Below are positions 1 to 12,700 of a DNA stretch of 64,000 nt, piece by piece (the stretch's first letter is position 1; each line of letters starts with the position of its first letter). A program made the translations under genes and the position numbers. The stretch is from Colius striatus (Eukaryota; Chordata; Aves; Coliiformes; Coliidae): contig NC_084759.1 of the NCBI RefSeq assembly GCF_028858725.1, positions 94,756,362 to 94,820,361 on the forward strand, in the 5' to 3' direction. The notes beneath the pieces were generated by a model that ran no database searches, was not told the origin of the DNA, and saw only the letters and a list, made by a program, of their open reading frames with translations.

Positions 1-3000
1 TCTCAATCACCTGTGTGCCACATCAGTGTCCTAAATACAGGGCTAACGATGCAGCTACTGCTGCCCCCTCCGTTTTGGCAACTGTGCCTAAGCCTCTTGC
101 AAATGAATCTAGACCCAACACTGACAGGTATTATTTCCTCGAAAAAAGCTCTGAATCTTTATTTAACAAAGACTATGTATAAAATGTAATCTGAATTTAT
201 TAATTCAATCTTAGTATAGTAATATTTTTCAAGTAATTTTTCCAAATCCTTTTGCTCCCCTCACCCAAAAAATCATTCACCACACTCCAGTGTTTTATAT
301 TTGTGAATGCCATGAGTCCTATAGACTGGTTTGTTAATAATCTATATACAAACATGAATCAAGCCTCAAATTAAACAGGCAGCTTAACAATTCCCACATG
401 CAGCTGTATGCCAATCACCTCCTACAACAAATACCAAACACTTCTGAAGAAGACAGCAGCTCTCTAACACAACTTACGAAGTGAAGGTTCACTTAGACAA
501 CTAGGGACCAAAAGCAGAAAGGAGATAAAGGAAAACATTTAATCTTGCCCCTGGCCTGTGATGATCACAGGTAAGACCAGCCTTTAAACAAAGGCAGAAC
601 TCAATGAGCAAAGACAGTATGGTTGAATTTTGGGCAGAACATTGATCTCATCAGAAGTTTCCGCTGACTTCAGCCAGTGAGAAATACCTAGGACTAAATC
701 AGGAAATCGTCCCCTGTTTAGTGAAAGGCTTAAATAGCATGTGATTTTAAGCTTGTGCTTACAGTAAAACACATGGTGAGATGCTTTGCTGAAGCAGGGA
801 GCTGAGAGTAAATAAAAATAGGAAGAGGTCTAGGAATGTAGCTTTGAAGACATTTACTTTATTTCAAAACTTTTTTTTTCCCTAAAACAAGCCTGAAAAC
901 CACAGAGATCTGCAGTCACATTGAGAATAAACAGATGCTTAAGGCTTGTACAGTCCTGTGTGCACATACAGTTTTAGGACTTCCAAAGCATGGGGGGGAA
1001 AAAAAAAATTACTCCAAGAAGATGACTGGATCATTAAAAGAAATAGATGCAACTTCATAGTTCTGATTATTTGTGTCTATTTGTTTGGGTTTGTCTTTCT
1101 AGAACAGGACTTGGCATAAACAACTATGACAACTAAGTCAGTTGTCAGAACTGACACTGGCATAAACAAAGAGAGCACACTACTGCTCCGTTAAGCATCC
1201 CTTCAGAAGCAAAGATGCAAAACTAATTTTGGTGTAGTTTTCAATGCTGTTCTTTCATCAACAGCTTCCAGGAACCTTGTTTCTTTTTTGCAGTCTAAGC
1301 TCTAAAAAGGTGACAACCTGAATGGTCAGAAAGGAAAGCCTGAGAAATAAAAACGAGATAGATTGCACATTCAAACAATTTGCATAGCTCTGTCAGAGAA
1401 AAAGAAAAAAAAAAGAAAAAAGACTGGTATCACTGCCTTTCAAACCAAAGTCTCCCAAGCATAGTTTTATTGAAGACTGCTGGGAAAGTACTCAGACCCC
1501 AGGAAAAACTGCTGCAGGTGCACCCAACATGTACAATAACCCAAAGAGTTATGAAAGGAATTTGCAAAGCCAGTTCCTCTTAAGCTGCATTAGAGAACCT
1601 GCAATTGCCATATTCCACCTGAAAAAAGTAGCTGAGAAAGGGTAAATACCCATGGGAAGGGAGCCAGTTTCCTGCTTTGTACAACAGCCTCGGGAAGAGA
1701 AACAAAAAATGTCTTTAAACAAACACACCTCTGCTGATTCAGTACTTTTTGTACAGCTGTATGTAGTCAAAGAATCACAATCACCATACAAACAACTAAT
1801 TAACCAGCTCCAGAAATGTGGGGCAATGCTGGTTTTGCTGGGCAGCCCCACAAGGCTCAGTTCTGACCAGCCTTCGTTTGATTCTGGTTTCAGCAGATCT
1901 AGTCTACACAGTGCTCATGCTCTGCTCCAGGGCAATCATTTCTCCTGAATTACTTTCTTCCTCATTCTGGACTAATGCTGCTAACTAGTCAGTTATAAAA
2001 GTAGACATCCCATAGCAAACTGTAAAAAAGAATATCTGAAAAAAAAAAAAAGGTGGAGGGAAACAATATATATAAAAATATGATGGGATTTTAGTGGCAG
2101 CAATGTGGCACCTGAGGAAAGGTCCTGCTTTCTGAAGAAGGTACACAAAATGCAGCTTGAGAAACATAAAAACAGCAAGTGAGGAGAAAGGAGCAGATGT
2201 TTTCCTAAGAGGAGATACAGCATGATTTTGACACAAAGTGAAATGCAGCAGCACAGGCTGGGGTGGAGGGAAAGAGAAGCTGACTGTTTTCCATCATTGC
2301 CCAACCCATTCCAAATGCTCCTCTGTTCATTTCATGACAACTTATCCTCTGTGGCCATCACACAAATCCAATGTGCTCACCTTTGGCAAGCTCTGGATAA
2401 TTCCCTTTGCTTGGACAAATATCCAGTAATTAAACTTCACCCTAGACCTCTCTTAATCCATAAATATGAAGCCAGTGTAACTCCAGACATACAAATCTCT
2501 TTCACCCTCCAGAGGTCATCTAAATGCTAGGCTCCTATGGTGAATCCACACTAAAAAAAGGACAGTAAACACCTGTCTACTTGCATTTTGACAGAGGATG
2601 ACAGTTATTCTCCTTATAAATTATACTCAACTGATTTACAGATTGACTGCACCAATGAGCAAAAGTCAAGACCTTAAGCACAAATACCAACTCAGTGATC
2701 ATACTGTAAATGTTTACATCAAGCACAGAGTTCACCAAATGGGCATAAAGGCTAGGAGGTTTGTCCTATTTAAAAAAAAATCATTCCCATTCAAGTTGTG
2801 TTTGGAGGCACAGATGCAAGCACCTCTTATTCTTATTTCTCTATTCACAGCAAGGTTTTTACTTTCTTGTTTATTAAACCTTCAGATAATTCAGCATAGC
2901 TCTAAGGACATCAAGTTAGTCAAGCATATCACAGGAATGGTGCAAGGAAACTCTGTGTCAGTAAAGTAACGTTGGTCCTAGTAGGAATTAAGCAACTCTC

Positions 3001-6000
3001 TGAATGAAAATAAATTACTTTGATTTAGAGACCAAGAATGTCACAAAACTGAATAAAGGCTATTACTTTTCATTGGACAAAACCTATTCCTTTATGCTCA
3101 CAGTAATCTTTCACTATACACCATTTAACCCAGAAACTAGGCAAGAATTGTTTTTGGAGGTGAGTAATCTCAGAGAAGGCCTTGTGCTCAAGCTGGGTTG
3201 TCTGGCCAACTGTTTCTGTTCAGCACTTACAGATAAATCACTATCTCTCGTAATCTTTGAAATGATAAATTCTGCAGTTGTGATTCTGGTGTTTAAGTTT
3301 CCTATCTGTAAGAAAAATTAAAACTGATTGGTAGGTAATCTTGGAGAGGTTTTGGTTGTTTTTTGTCTTTGTTAACGTAGAAAGAAACTTTTAAGTCCTA
3401 CATAAATGTTGACATTTCTTAAAATTAACTGAATAATTTTGGTGAAAGTTCTTCTGTGTTCAAATTGTAAGATAATGTTATGATATTTACAGATGTTTTC
3501 TAACAAAAAAAAAGGCTTTAGCAAGAGAAGAAAAAAAAAGTCTACATATACCATTGACCTTAGAAGACCGGCTGTCAAGCTTCAACATTCACAAGGTGTC
3601 CTACACAAGGTGCCAGATATGCATAGCTGGATTACCAAAGACCAATTGGAAAGTACATCTGGATGACCTTTGCAAACGTTTGACTTAGAAAAAACAGAAA
3701 CATCAACTATTACTATCTAAAGGAAACACACAGTGCATGTTCTCCCATGGGAAAACTGGAATCAAGTACACACAGTGAAACCTTCAAAGCAATTTTGATA
3801 TGGTCTTGCACTTAACAGTCAAGGAGTCTTATGCAGTTCAGCTTCATTAAGGGCACAGTTCAGTTGCCCAGAAACAGATGTCTGCTGTCTTTGGAGATGC
3901 CTTACTACAGCTTGTCTGGCATCGAGCTGCTGGTCCAGAAAGACGTTATTTCCCATAGATGCTGTTAACCCTGCTAAGAGCTACAGTATCTCAGATAGCA
4001 TGAGATCCCGGTGTTGAACCCTGGGTATCTGAGTTCAAACTAAATAACTCTGCATAGCAACCCAAATCAGCTTAAAAGAATAATTGCTGGTACCCATGTT
4101 GTGGAGCTAGTAGGAATTTTGCCACCCACCTCACTGTGGGAGGTACAAGACGACACAATATTCACAATATTCCAATACATATATGCAAATTTAAATGACC
4201 AAATGCAAAGCATCAGGAAGCAGAAGAGGTAAAAAACCACAACAAAACACAACCCTAAAATGAACAACCTTGATCAACAGCAGTAAAACACTGATCATCA
4301 GTTAGATCTGAAAAGTTTATTTCTAATTGTGATGCTTCTGATTGTTAGTCTAAAAAGGTTATGACTGAAAGACTACTAGGTTCTTTAATGTCAGACAAGT
4401 CTAGTGTAAAGCTCCCTAGCAAGGCAGTTGCAAGGATCATTCAGTCCTACTACTGATTATTTTCTTGTGATTTTTTTTCTTATTATGTGACTTACTTTCA
4501 ACATTTCTCTGTATTTGTATAGTGCTATCAAATCACAGCATGAACCTCCTGTCTCTATCCCTGTGCATGCAGGCACAGACTACAGGCAGAGAATGCCCAC
4601 CTTGACCATTTAACAAACAAGCCAAAGATCAACAAGCAGATGAAACGAACAGAAATTGGCACCACAAAAGAATCAGAAACAGGACTTACAATAAGCTCAA
4701 TATTTTAAACAGCCTAATTACCTCCCAATTTCTAGTGGTGTTTTAGAAGGGTAGAGTTATAAACAGAGGTTTGAAGATGGTGAGGGAGCTGATGGATAAT
4801 GTATTTACAAGGAATTCTCTAGTTGCACAGGAGAAAGCACATAAGGTGCTTGCTGAGAAACACAGCCCAACGGGAAAAGAGGTCAGCAGCACTGACAAAT
4901 TAGAGGTGGATGTCAACAACTCAAAACACTAAAGCTAATAAGCAGGCATAGAGTAGTTAGTGATAGAGCATAAGAGGGGTAGTCACATGCATTAGAAACA
5001 TGCATGTGAAGGGAAGTGTTTCAGGCTGGAAATTAGCTTCTAACATTTTGATCACCTTCTCGCTTCCTTAACCCTGGAGTTTAGCAATTGCTCAGGAAGG
5101 ACCACCATATCTGTGGAAAATATGCTGTAGTCAGACACAAACATTCAATAATCCCCAAATTCCAGAGTTCACAATTCCTACATTGGTATCCATTCTTCCC
5201 CTTTTTCCCATCAAAATACATCAGCGGCTATTTAAGCACAGCATTGTCTGTCTTAAAACCTCCTTTAAGCCACCACAGAGAACTTCCAATCTCTCTCTTT
5301 TTATACCATCATTCCTTCTGCATGATAGTGTCTTGAGATGAAAGCAAAAGCAGCATGAATGTTGAACGCTTCTGACAGAAAGAAAGAGAAGTGCTTCTTA
5401 TCTCACACCACAGCAGTCCTAGCACATTTTGGTAGGTGGGAAGATGCTGAGATCTCTAGTAGGCCTTTTATTTTCCTCCATGAAACTGGAGAAACTCGTA
5501 ATAGTGTCTAACTAAAAACCTAATCTAATCTAATCTCAAACCACTCCCAACTAAAAAAAGATCTAGCTCCAGGTGAAATGAAATATTCAAGCTTTGTAAT
5601 ACTTCTCCACTGAAATAATTAGAAAAGTAGCTGTGTTGTTTTCTAGGCATTTTTAAGTAAGTTATCATAAAATGTTACTCCTTCTGTCATTATTAATTCA
5701 CAAATGTTTTAAAAAACTATGCTTACTCCTAATACTTGGTGACTACAAAGTCACAGAAGATGCTGTTACTCTTATCATAGGCTACTCACTAATTTTGGCC
5801 ATGATGTTCTTCCATAAAGTGTGCACCCAAGAGCAATAATGCACATGTATCCTGCGTTACTTTAGCTTCTGACACTCTCCATCATTCACTGATGGATATA
5901 AAAGCATAAATCAAGAATGTTTTTAAAGTATACAAAAATGTCCCTGCAAAGAGGGCTGTTAATCTGTGAGCCAGAAAGTCCATAAATCACCTCTGCCAGG

Positions 6001-7544
6001 CTCAACAGTAACAGCTGCTGCTGTTTGACACAAAATCAGATTTCAACTCCATCTAGCTACCATATGCCAACTTGATGTACAGAGTTGTCTTTAGACCACA
6101 GCACCCATCCCAGCCTGCCTGATAAGGCATTGCTTAAACTAGGGAACAGCTGAGGAGTATTCACCAACATCAGCCATTACTATCACTCATCTTTCCAGTA
6201 TAGTATCATCCAGCACATCTGACGCGACTATGTGTGAGCCTCAGAGCATTCCTCAGGTTTTTTCAAGTAACACTCCTTCAAAGGAGGCTCAGCCTTGAAA
6301 AACGGGAGTGTATGCTGAGGTGGGATAAAATCAAGGCATAAACATTGATTGAGCTGTAACACCCCCCCCAACCCACCTAGTAATTACGGGGTTTTTTTTT
6401 CCCCCTAGCTTTGTCTGCTAAAGAAGCAGCCTCAGCTAACTCAAGAGGTAGAGCATTGACATGGGAAATACGGCTTGTAGTGCAGAAGGTCCCAAATACC
6501 TTCTGCTTCCCTAGTTTTATTTCCTTTGTTTAAGGTCTGCTCTGAGAAAAATATGCCACCTTGCCCCATGCTAATTCAGAGGGATCAGAGAAGAGGGAAG
6601 AAAAACACAGTGGTTTCTGCACACAAAAAATTCACATCTAGTATTTTATCTCTGTGGATAGATGCTGTTTCCACACCAAGTCCCACGGATTTGGGTGGGA
6701 TTCCAGGCACAGGCTAGAAAGAAGCTCTAAAGCTCCATACTATAAAGTACCAGAGATGGGGTTCCTCTTTTTTTTTTTGTCCATTTCCCTTTAACCTAAA
6801 TCTTCTCTGCCCAAACATACACAAACAGGACAGTTACAAGGGATGCTATGCTGTTGGGCAGTTTACTGACCCTGAATGCAGCCTTGACAAACTTTGGAGC
6901 AATTATCTAAATGTCATTCATAGTTAATGTCAGAAAATCCTAGCATCATATTTTAAATTGTATTTTCCCTTTCCTTACATCTCAGCTCACATGGCATCAC
7001 GTGTAACTTTCTTACTGCATTCTGTATATCTTAAAATGCGTTGAGAACACTTTGTGGCACAAGTCACAGCTAGCAATTCCAAATAGATGCTGCTGGGCAC
7101 ATTCCCACCCCTGCCCTGGGTCCCTGCCCAGTGAGAAGGGTATAAGCAGAGCCCAACTCCATGGAAACCGAGATCCCTAAATATCCTTTCCATTTAAGAC
7201 TAGAAAAACGTAAAGTAACAAGAACAGAGCTCATCAGTGGACATTCTGGGGGAGAATACCTTTCAGGCCAGGTCTGTGTTTTTCTGGGTTGAGTGATACC
7301 ACCAACTTCCAGGGGTGCCTTCAGGCACTGTACCAGGAACCCTGTGCCATCCTGCCTGCTCTTTGATGAAGGAATAAGGAGCCAGAGGCAAGTTTAGTTT
7401 GGGCATTAATAACCAAATGACTTTAGCCAGACAGGACTTTTGCCTGCCAGATTTAAGCACTACTCATCACTGACACTGCCTGGGGTTCCTGGAGGAGGAG
7501 AGGGTGATGAACCCATGTTTCCCCAGCAGCCCCTCACATCCTAC
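1..7544 (-). other. CLIC6: CLIC6 intron 1 (partial), no exon recognised
   Basis: This AT-rich stretch lies on the 3' side of the CLIC6 first-exon donor (GT on the minus strand at 7544-7543), so it is the start of intron 1. I looked on the minus strand for the next CLIC exon, which carries the conserved segment with GNCPFSQRL, and for the exon containing NPPFMTF, and found neither. The remaining exons should lie before position 1. The stretch holds only short low-complexity tracts such as A runs near 2040, TAATC repeats near 5520 and a T run near 6768, plus one weak tRNA-like segment near 6436. No open frame here resembles a protein I recognise. Confidence 0.7.
6421..6510 (+). repeat. tRNA-like A-box segment, possible SINE or tRNA relic
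   Basis: Positions 6439-6456 read close to the internal A box of tRNA genes (CTCAAGAGGTAGAGCATT). A poor B-box-like stretch (AGGTCCCAAATA) follows about 30 bases later. The cloverleaf is not intact and there is no clear acceptor stem, so this is at best a decayed tRNA pseudogene or the head of a tRNA-derived SINE. It may be chance similarity. Confidence 0.25.
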
Positions 7545-9047
7545 CTTGACAAAGAGGGAAATGTCATGTTCCTGCTTCTCCTCAGCCTCCTCTTCCTCCT
7601 CCACGGCGGCGGGCGAGCCGGTCTCGTCCTCCACGTCCTCAGCCCGGCTCCGCAAACCATTCAGACTCCTACCTGACCCATCCCACTCGCTGCCCTCGGG
7701 GGCCAGGTACTCGCATGGCTGTCCCACTGCTGACACGTCGTCTTCCCCTGGCCCTGAGACCGCGATCCCCGCTTCTGACACTGCCGGGGCTGCAGGTTCC
7801 CACTCCGTCCCTGAAGTCTTCGCTTCTTCCTCGCCGTCGGGGAGCACCGGTGACCGGCGTCCGCCGTCGGCCTCCCCTCCGGCCGGTACCACCGCCTCCG
7901 CTTCCTCTCGGCTCTCGGGAGCAGTCGCACTCTCTGCCGGAGCCGACGCCTCCTCGCAGACTGTCTCCGACGGGACAGTCTCCCACATTGCATTCTCGGG
8001 GACTGTCTCCGCAGGAGCTATCTCCTGCACCGTGTCTGCGGGGATTGTCTCCGTAGGGGCTACCTCCTGCACCGCATCTTCGGGGACTATCCCCGCTGGG
8101 GCGACATTCCGCACCGTATCTTCAGGGGCTGTTTCCGCTGGGGCTGTCGCCGCAGCCTCCTCAAGATCTGTCCCCTCTGAGACTCTCTGCCTTAGCGGCT
8201 CTTCGGTGTCTATCGCCTCCGCCTCTTCGAGGTCTGTCCCCGACGGTGCTTCCTCACCGACTGCCGCCTCGGGGTCTGTTCCGGCCGGGGCTGTGACCTC
8301 CGCCGCCACCTCTTCGGGGTCTGTTCCCGCTGAGGCTGTCGCCGCCGCCTCTTCGGGGTGTGTTCCAGCCGGGGCTGTGGCCTCCGCCGCCACCTCTTCG
8401 GGGTCTGTTCGCGCTGTGGCTGTGGCCGCCGCTTTCTCGGGATCCGTTCCCGCTGGGGCTGTGGTCGCTGTTTCTTCGGGGTCTGCCCCCGCCGGGGCTG
8501 TGGCGGCCGCCTCTTCGGGGTCTGTCTCTGCCAGAGCTACCTCCTTCGGGTCTGTTCTCGTCGAGACCGCCTTCGCCTCTTCAGACACTGTCCCCGCTGG
8601 GGCTGCCTCCTCGGGCTCCGGCCCCGTTGAGGCGTCCGCCGCGTCCTCGAGATCTGCCCCCATGGCCGCCCGCACCGGCTCCCCTCCTAGCAAACCCTCG
8701 CCTCTAGGGCTGCCTCCGACGGGGTCTCGCAGCTCAGCCGCCGCTGGAGCCTGCTGCCCCGCACCCGGCCCACCCGGGGTCTCCGCCGTCCCCTCGGGAC
8801 AGTCGCTCCGTGTCCCGCCGCTACCCCTGGCGGGCACCGCCGCCGCGTCCGGCTCCTGCCCAGCCGCGGCCTCCCCGCTCTGTCGCAGCGCCTCGGTGGC
8901 CGGGCACCGTTGCGGAGGCTCCGTCGTCCCCTCGGGGGACACCCCGGGCTGCGTATCTCCTGTCGCCGCTTCCTCATCGCCACCTTCCTGCGGGAGGTCG
9001 CTCCCCTCCTGCGGTGGGGCATGAGGCCGCCCCGGGCTCTCCGCCAT
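7545..9047 (-). CDS. CLIC6: CLIC6 exon 1: acidic repeat domain of chloride intracellular channel 6
   Basis: This exon encodes 501 residues from an ATG at 9047-9045 (MAESPG) to an AAG codon at the donor (AAG|GTAGGA). CLIC6 is a soluble/membrane-associated member of the chloride intracellular channel family with a GST-like fold, preceded by a long low-complexity N-terminus. Two things identify it: the MAE start with an acidic repetitive domain, and the last coded residues EHDISLFVK, the family signature just before the glutaredoxin-like module. Residues are rich in Glu, Ala, Pro and Thr. One block repeats units like TDPEEAAATAPAG; a second, nearer the exon end, repeats units like VAPAGIVPEDAVQE; an acidic EEEEEAEEKQ run precedes EHDIS. 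The start has A at -3 and G at +4. The frame stays open further upstream to about 9365 but without an ATG. The catalytic-like CPFS motif and the rest of the fold are in exons outside the window. A long open frame on the opposite strand is a GC-rich shadow. Confidence 0.9.
7960..8640 (-). repeat. CLIC6: Coding minisatellite-like repeats inside CLIC6 exon 1
   Basis: The exon contains tandem degenerate units. From roughly 8640 down to 8240 the minus strand codes for repeated 13-residue units of the type TDPEEAAATAPAG, some lengthened by AAE insertions; the common 3-base frame is kept throughout. From roughly 8135 down to 7960 there are three to four 14-residue units of the type VAPTETIPADTVQE. 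Both are rich in Glu and Ala. Mammalian CLIC6 also has repeats here, but of a Gly-Asp-containing decapeptide, so the position is shared and the unit differs. Confidence 0.8.
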
Positions 9048-9370
9048 GCTGGCTTCCCCCACGGCCGCTGCCCGAGAGCGCAGAGGGGCAAACGCGTCCG
9101 GCCACGGGGACGAAAGGAGACCTGCGGAGCCGCTGTCGGGTATCAGCGCCGGGAACTGACGGGGGGGACGACGGCGCCTGCGCACGGGCACCCCAGGGCT
9201 GCTCGCCCGTGTGTATGTGTGTGTGTGTGTTGTGTACGTGTGGGGGCGGCAGCCACAGGTGCCCACGCTCCTCCTCCCTTGCGTTCCCCGCACAGGGCAA
9301 AGCCAGCAGATGTCTCGCCCCACTCCCTCCCACCCCCCGTCGACCCTTCCGCCCCGGTAAATCACTTTTC
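9048..9370 (-). promoter_or_regulatory. CLIC6: CLIC6 5' flank and CpG-rich promoter region
   Basis: This GC-rich stretch continues the CpG island that covers CLIC6 exon 1 and should hold its 5' UTR and start site. No TATA box is visible on the minus strand. There is no ATG on the minus strand between the CLIC6 start and about position 9200, so no nearby upstream ORF starts with ATG. A short TG repeat lies at about 9209-9236. The exact transcription start cannot be set from sequence. Confidence 0.5.
9209..9236. repeat. Interrupted TG microsatellite
   Basis: An imperfect (GT)n run of about 28 bases lies in the CLIC6 5' flank, a likely polymorphic tract. Confidence 0.8.
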
Positions 9371-9713
9371 ACTGGTTTTGACTAAAACTGTCACAGAAGC
9401 AGGTATCGAGAGCGTGGCCGTGATGGCACCAAGTCTCCTCTCGGCCGCCTCCTCCGGACTCACCGGCTGCTTGCAGGTGTTCAGAAGTAAAGCCTTTGCA
9501 AAGCATGGCCAAAAAAGCTGGCCCGCCCTTCTCTCCAGCGGCCCAACTGGGGCTGGCTGGGCATGCCTGCCAAGCACCTGCTGCTTGCCCTGCCTGTCCC
9601 TCGCCTCCCACCCCAAAACCCCCAATTCTTCCTCTACTTTCCCCCATCTCTGCTGCTTACAGCCTCGGGACCAATATCTCTTGCAGTCCTCGCAGACTAG
9701 GTCTTGCTGGTGT

Positions 9714-9755
9714 CCCCAGCCACCAGCCTGGCACCCCCAGCCACCAGCCTGGCAC
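9714..9755. repeat. Two-copy 21-base tandem duplication
   Basis: The unit CCCCAGCCACCAGCCTGGCA plus one further base occurs twice in direct succession. It lies outside any recognised exon. Confidence 0.8.
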
Positions 9756-12700
9756 CCACATGCCTTGGGCCCACTGGTAGGTGCTGGCAGATGGGTCTGA
9801 CAGTCTCCCAGGGGCTGAGAGTTTGCTGTCCACCAAAACAAGGAAAGGGACACCATTTTCCAAATCCAGGTTTACAAAGAGAACCACTCATAGCCCCGCT
9901 GCTGCTGATGCACTGAAACTGGAGGACACCCAGCAGCCTTGCAGAGTTTCTTAAAAATACAGAGACAAAAGAACTTGTGCAGTCATCATCTGAAGGGATA
10001 TGTCTTGAAGATTTAGGTATGAAGGCTCTACATCTGCCAATGGAAGTCTTGCAACTGGACCCATTGTAAGGCAATAATTACACTTCTGTGTTAGGGATTC
10101 TGATATCAGCAGAATGACACATCCCAGTCATCTCTATTTCTATACAGATATCAGTTTACTAATTTTAACCCGTGCTGAATGGTTCCTAACCCTTGGCCTG
10201 AAGGCTGGCCACATCCCTCAGGTACATTACAAATCCCATCTTACAAAGCTTTCAAATGTGAGACGGCACACAGCTGTCTTTAGTTGTACTCACCATCCAC
10301 AAGTGCTGCCACATTGTTGCCTGTCCAGTAGTGGATAGGATACTGGCTGGAAGGAAGAAGGCTCATGCCAGGTTTTTATGGTAGGAATGAATAGCAAAGC
10401 AACATCCATGGCATAGAAGTGGTGGGAAACTTGCAAGAGAAATGGTTGCAAGTTATAGATGCAACCTGAATTGCATAGATATAGATGCATCTGACTGAAG
10501 TCAGATGGCTATGTTTATAGGAATACTATTTTTTTTTATGAGCACCTCTTTGGTATTGAGTTTGACATGGGACTTGCATCCTACTGATCTGATGGAACTA
10601 CATGAGAGACGGTTGTCTCTCTCCTGTGTTTATTCATTGCAGAGTTCATTCATTAACATGAGTATCCTATTTTTCTTTATTTGCTCATTCCCTACTCAGT
10701 AGCTCTCAGTACAAAACAAGGTGAGGAAAAGGCCGGCAACACACCTCCCCTCCTCCCCCAACCCCTTTCTATGGTAAACTCTGAGTGATTATTGTCATTG
10801 GGAGATGTTTAAGTTTAACAAAAGATTAGCCTTTTAAGTACTCATGGAAGTCTGATAATGGCAGAGCAGAGAAGAACTAGCAACTGACAGACAAGTTGTT
10901 ATAATTATCTTTCTAGAGTAAAGTTTAAGTTATAGTGTTTGCTACAGTTGCCGTTTTTATGGAGTAATGATTAAATAGTTTGTAACAGATCTTGGGTGTT
11001 TTTCCTCAAGTACAGGCACCAACGTTTTCTGATAGAGCTGAGACCTAGCAATGAGGTGTGCAGGCATGGGATTAATGTTGCTGTTCTAGCAGACCACGCT
11101 ACTGGTGCATCAGCCACGAGATCCCTGAGCTGGCCAGTCAGCTTGACATTGCTCCTTGTCAGTCTTCAGCTTCATGGTTTCACAGAGACAATTTTGGAAA
11201 TATGCCATTAAACTTAGATTTACCTCAGTTAAATCCCAGAACTTTGGATATCTGTTGTTCTGTGCCCTCTGCATTTGACACTCCTGCTCTCTATCTCAAT
11301 TACTTAACAATTAATCTCTCCTGCTTCACACTCCTCCTGAACACTACTTTCAAGCTCTTTACATCCCATCTGTTTCTAAAATTGGCCCTCAGCTAATAAA
11401 TATTATTTTCTCAGTTCAGCTTCAGGAAGGATTACTGCACACCTTCTTCATTTAAAAGATGAGTGCAGGTAATTAAAGATCACAGATGTTAGACATTAGT
11501 GGACAACACGAAGATCCCTTTATAGTCTGTTAGTGAACAAGTTATATCCCTGAGGGTTATCAATTAGGCTGTACTTGCATGGATTATTGTAACTTCTTTT
11601 CCTTCCCCACCTCTACAAGGAGTTGCAGATCAAGGTTGTAGATTTTGCAGCCTCAGGGAAGGAAAAAAAATGCCTCTTGCATTACAAGAGTCTCAGAGAC
11701 ACAGACTAGCCCCACTGCAAAGCTATTAGACCAGAGTATTTGTTCATGCTCCTGCAACTCCGCAGTCCTGTGCAGTGCCGAAGACATAAATGTAAAATAT
11801 TTAATGGTTCACCCTAATACAGTGGACAGTGAACCAGGGTAACAAAGTCAATAAAGCTTTTTTGCCTCCCTGTGGAGGCCACTCCCTCCCATAGATGCAT
11901 GTTCTGCCTGTTCCCTGGAGCCTGCTCAGGCTGAAGTTGTGCTGTTTCATCACACATGGTCATCTGCTCTTCTCAGGGTTTGCCACATTATGGACATGAT
12001 GCTACATATCCCCAGGCCAAAAGCTGCTTATACGTGATTTGAATTCTGCTCATTTCTGCCAGATGCTGAGTAACTGCTATTTTGCACCACATTCAGTGAG
12101 AAACAGAGGTGAGTAGAGCCTCCAGAAACTGAGTGGCATTTGATTGGGTTCCCCACAATAAAGTGCAGGTAGGGATTTATCAGAGTAAATGTAGACGGGT
12201 ACAACCTGCAAGTCTGCAGACCCTAAACCAACAGACATCTAGTGAGAAGAGTCACTGAAATGTGTCTTCTTATCCCAAAGTAGACATCTAAAGCAGGTCA
12301 GATGGTCCTTGATAGAAAAGTGCCTATTTCTTTACACTGTACAAGACCCTAAGGGTGACTGGCTCAGGGGAAAACGTCTCTGCTGGACATATCTAAACTC
12401 ATGTGAGATGAATCCTGTCCCAGGTGAAGACTCTTACAGACTGAAAATTAAAAATGGACAGTCAAAAAAATGTGAGCCAAACCCTCTTAACTTTACACCT
12501 ACGATGCATTATTTTTATTGCTTCTGGTGGTTTAACTGGAATTTCCACCAATTACTTGTGGTATAAAACATTACCTGTGGAAGAATATGCTGCCTAGCCC
12601 TTTGTGATGGAAATAAAGAAACCCAAAACTGTTTTAACCTTTGTAGGTAAGCCAATTCTGCATTCTCCTACTTATAATATATTATTTCAACTACAGAAAA

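Noticed and set aside
1..7500. Search for CLIC6 exon 2 and later exons
   Set aside because: No segment on the minus strand matched the conserved CPFSQRL or NPPFMTF exons, so these must lie outside the window.
7504..9024. A 506-codon open frame on the plus strand, Ser/Ala/Gly-rich
   Set aside because: It is the antisense shadow of the GC-rich CLIC6 repeat exon. Lack of stops comes from base composition, and it has no family features.
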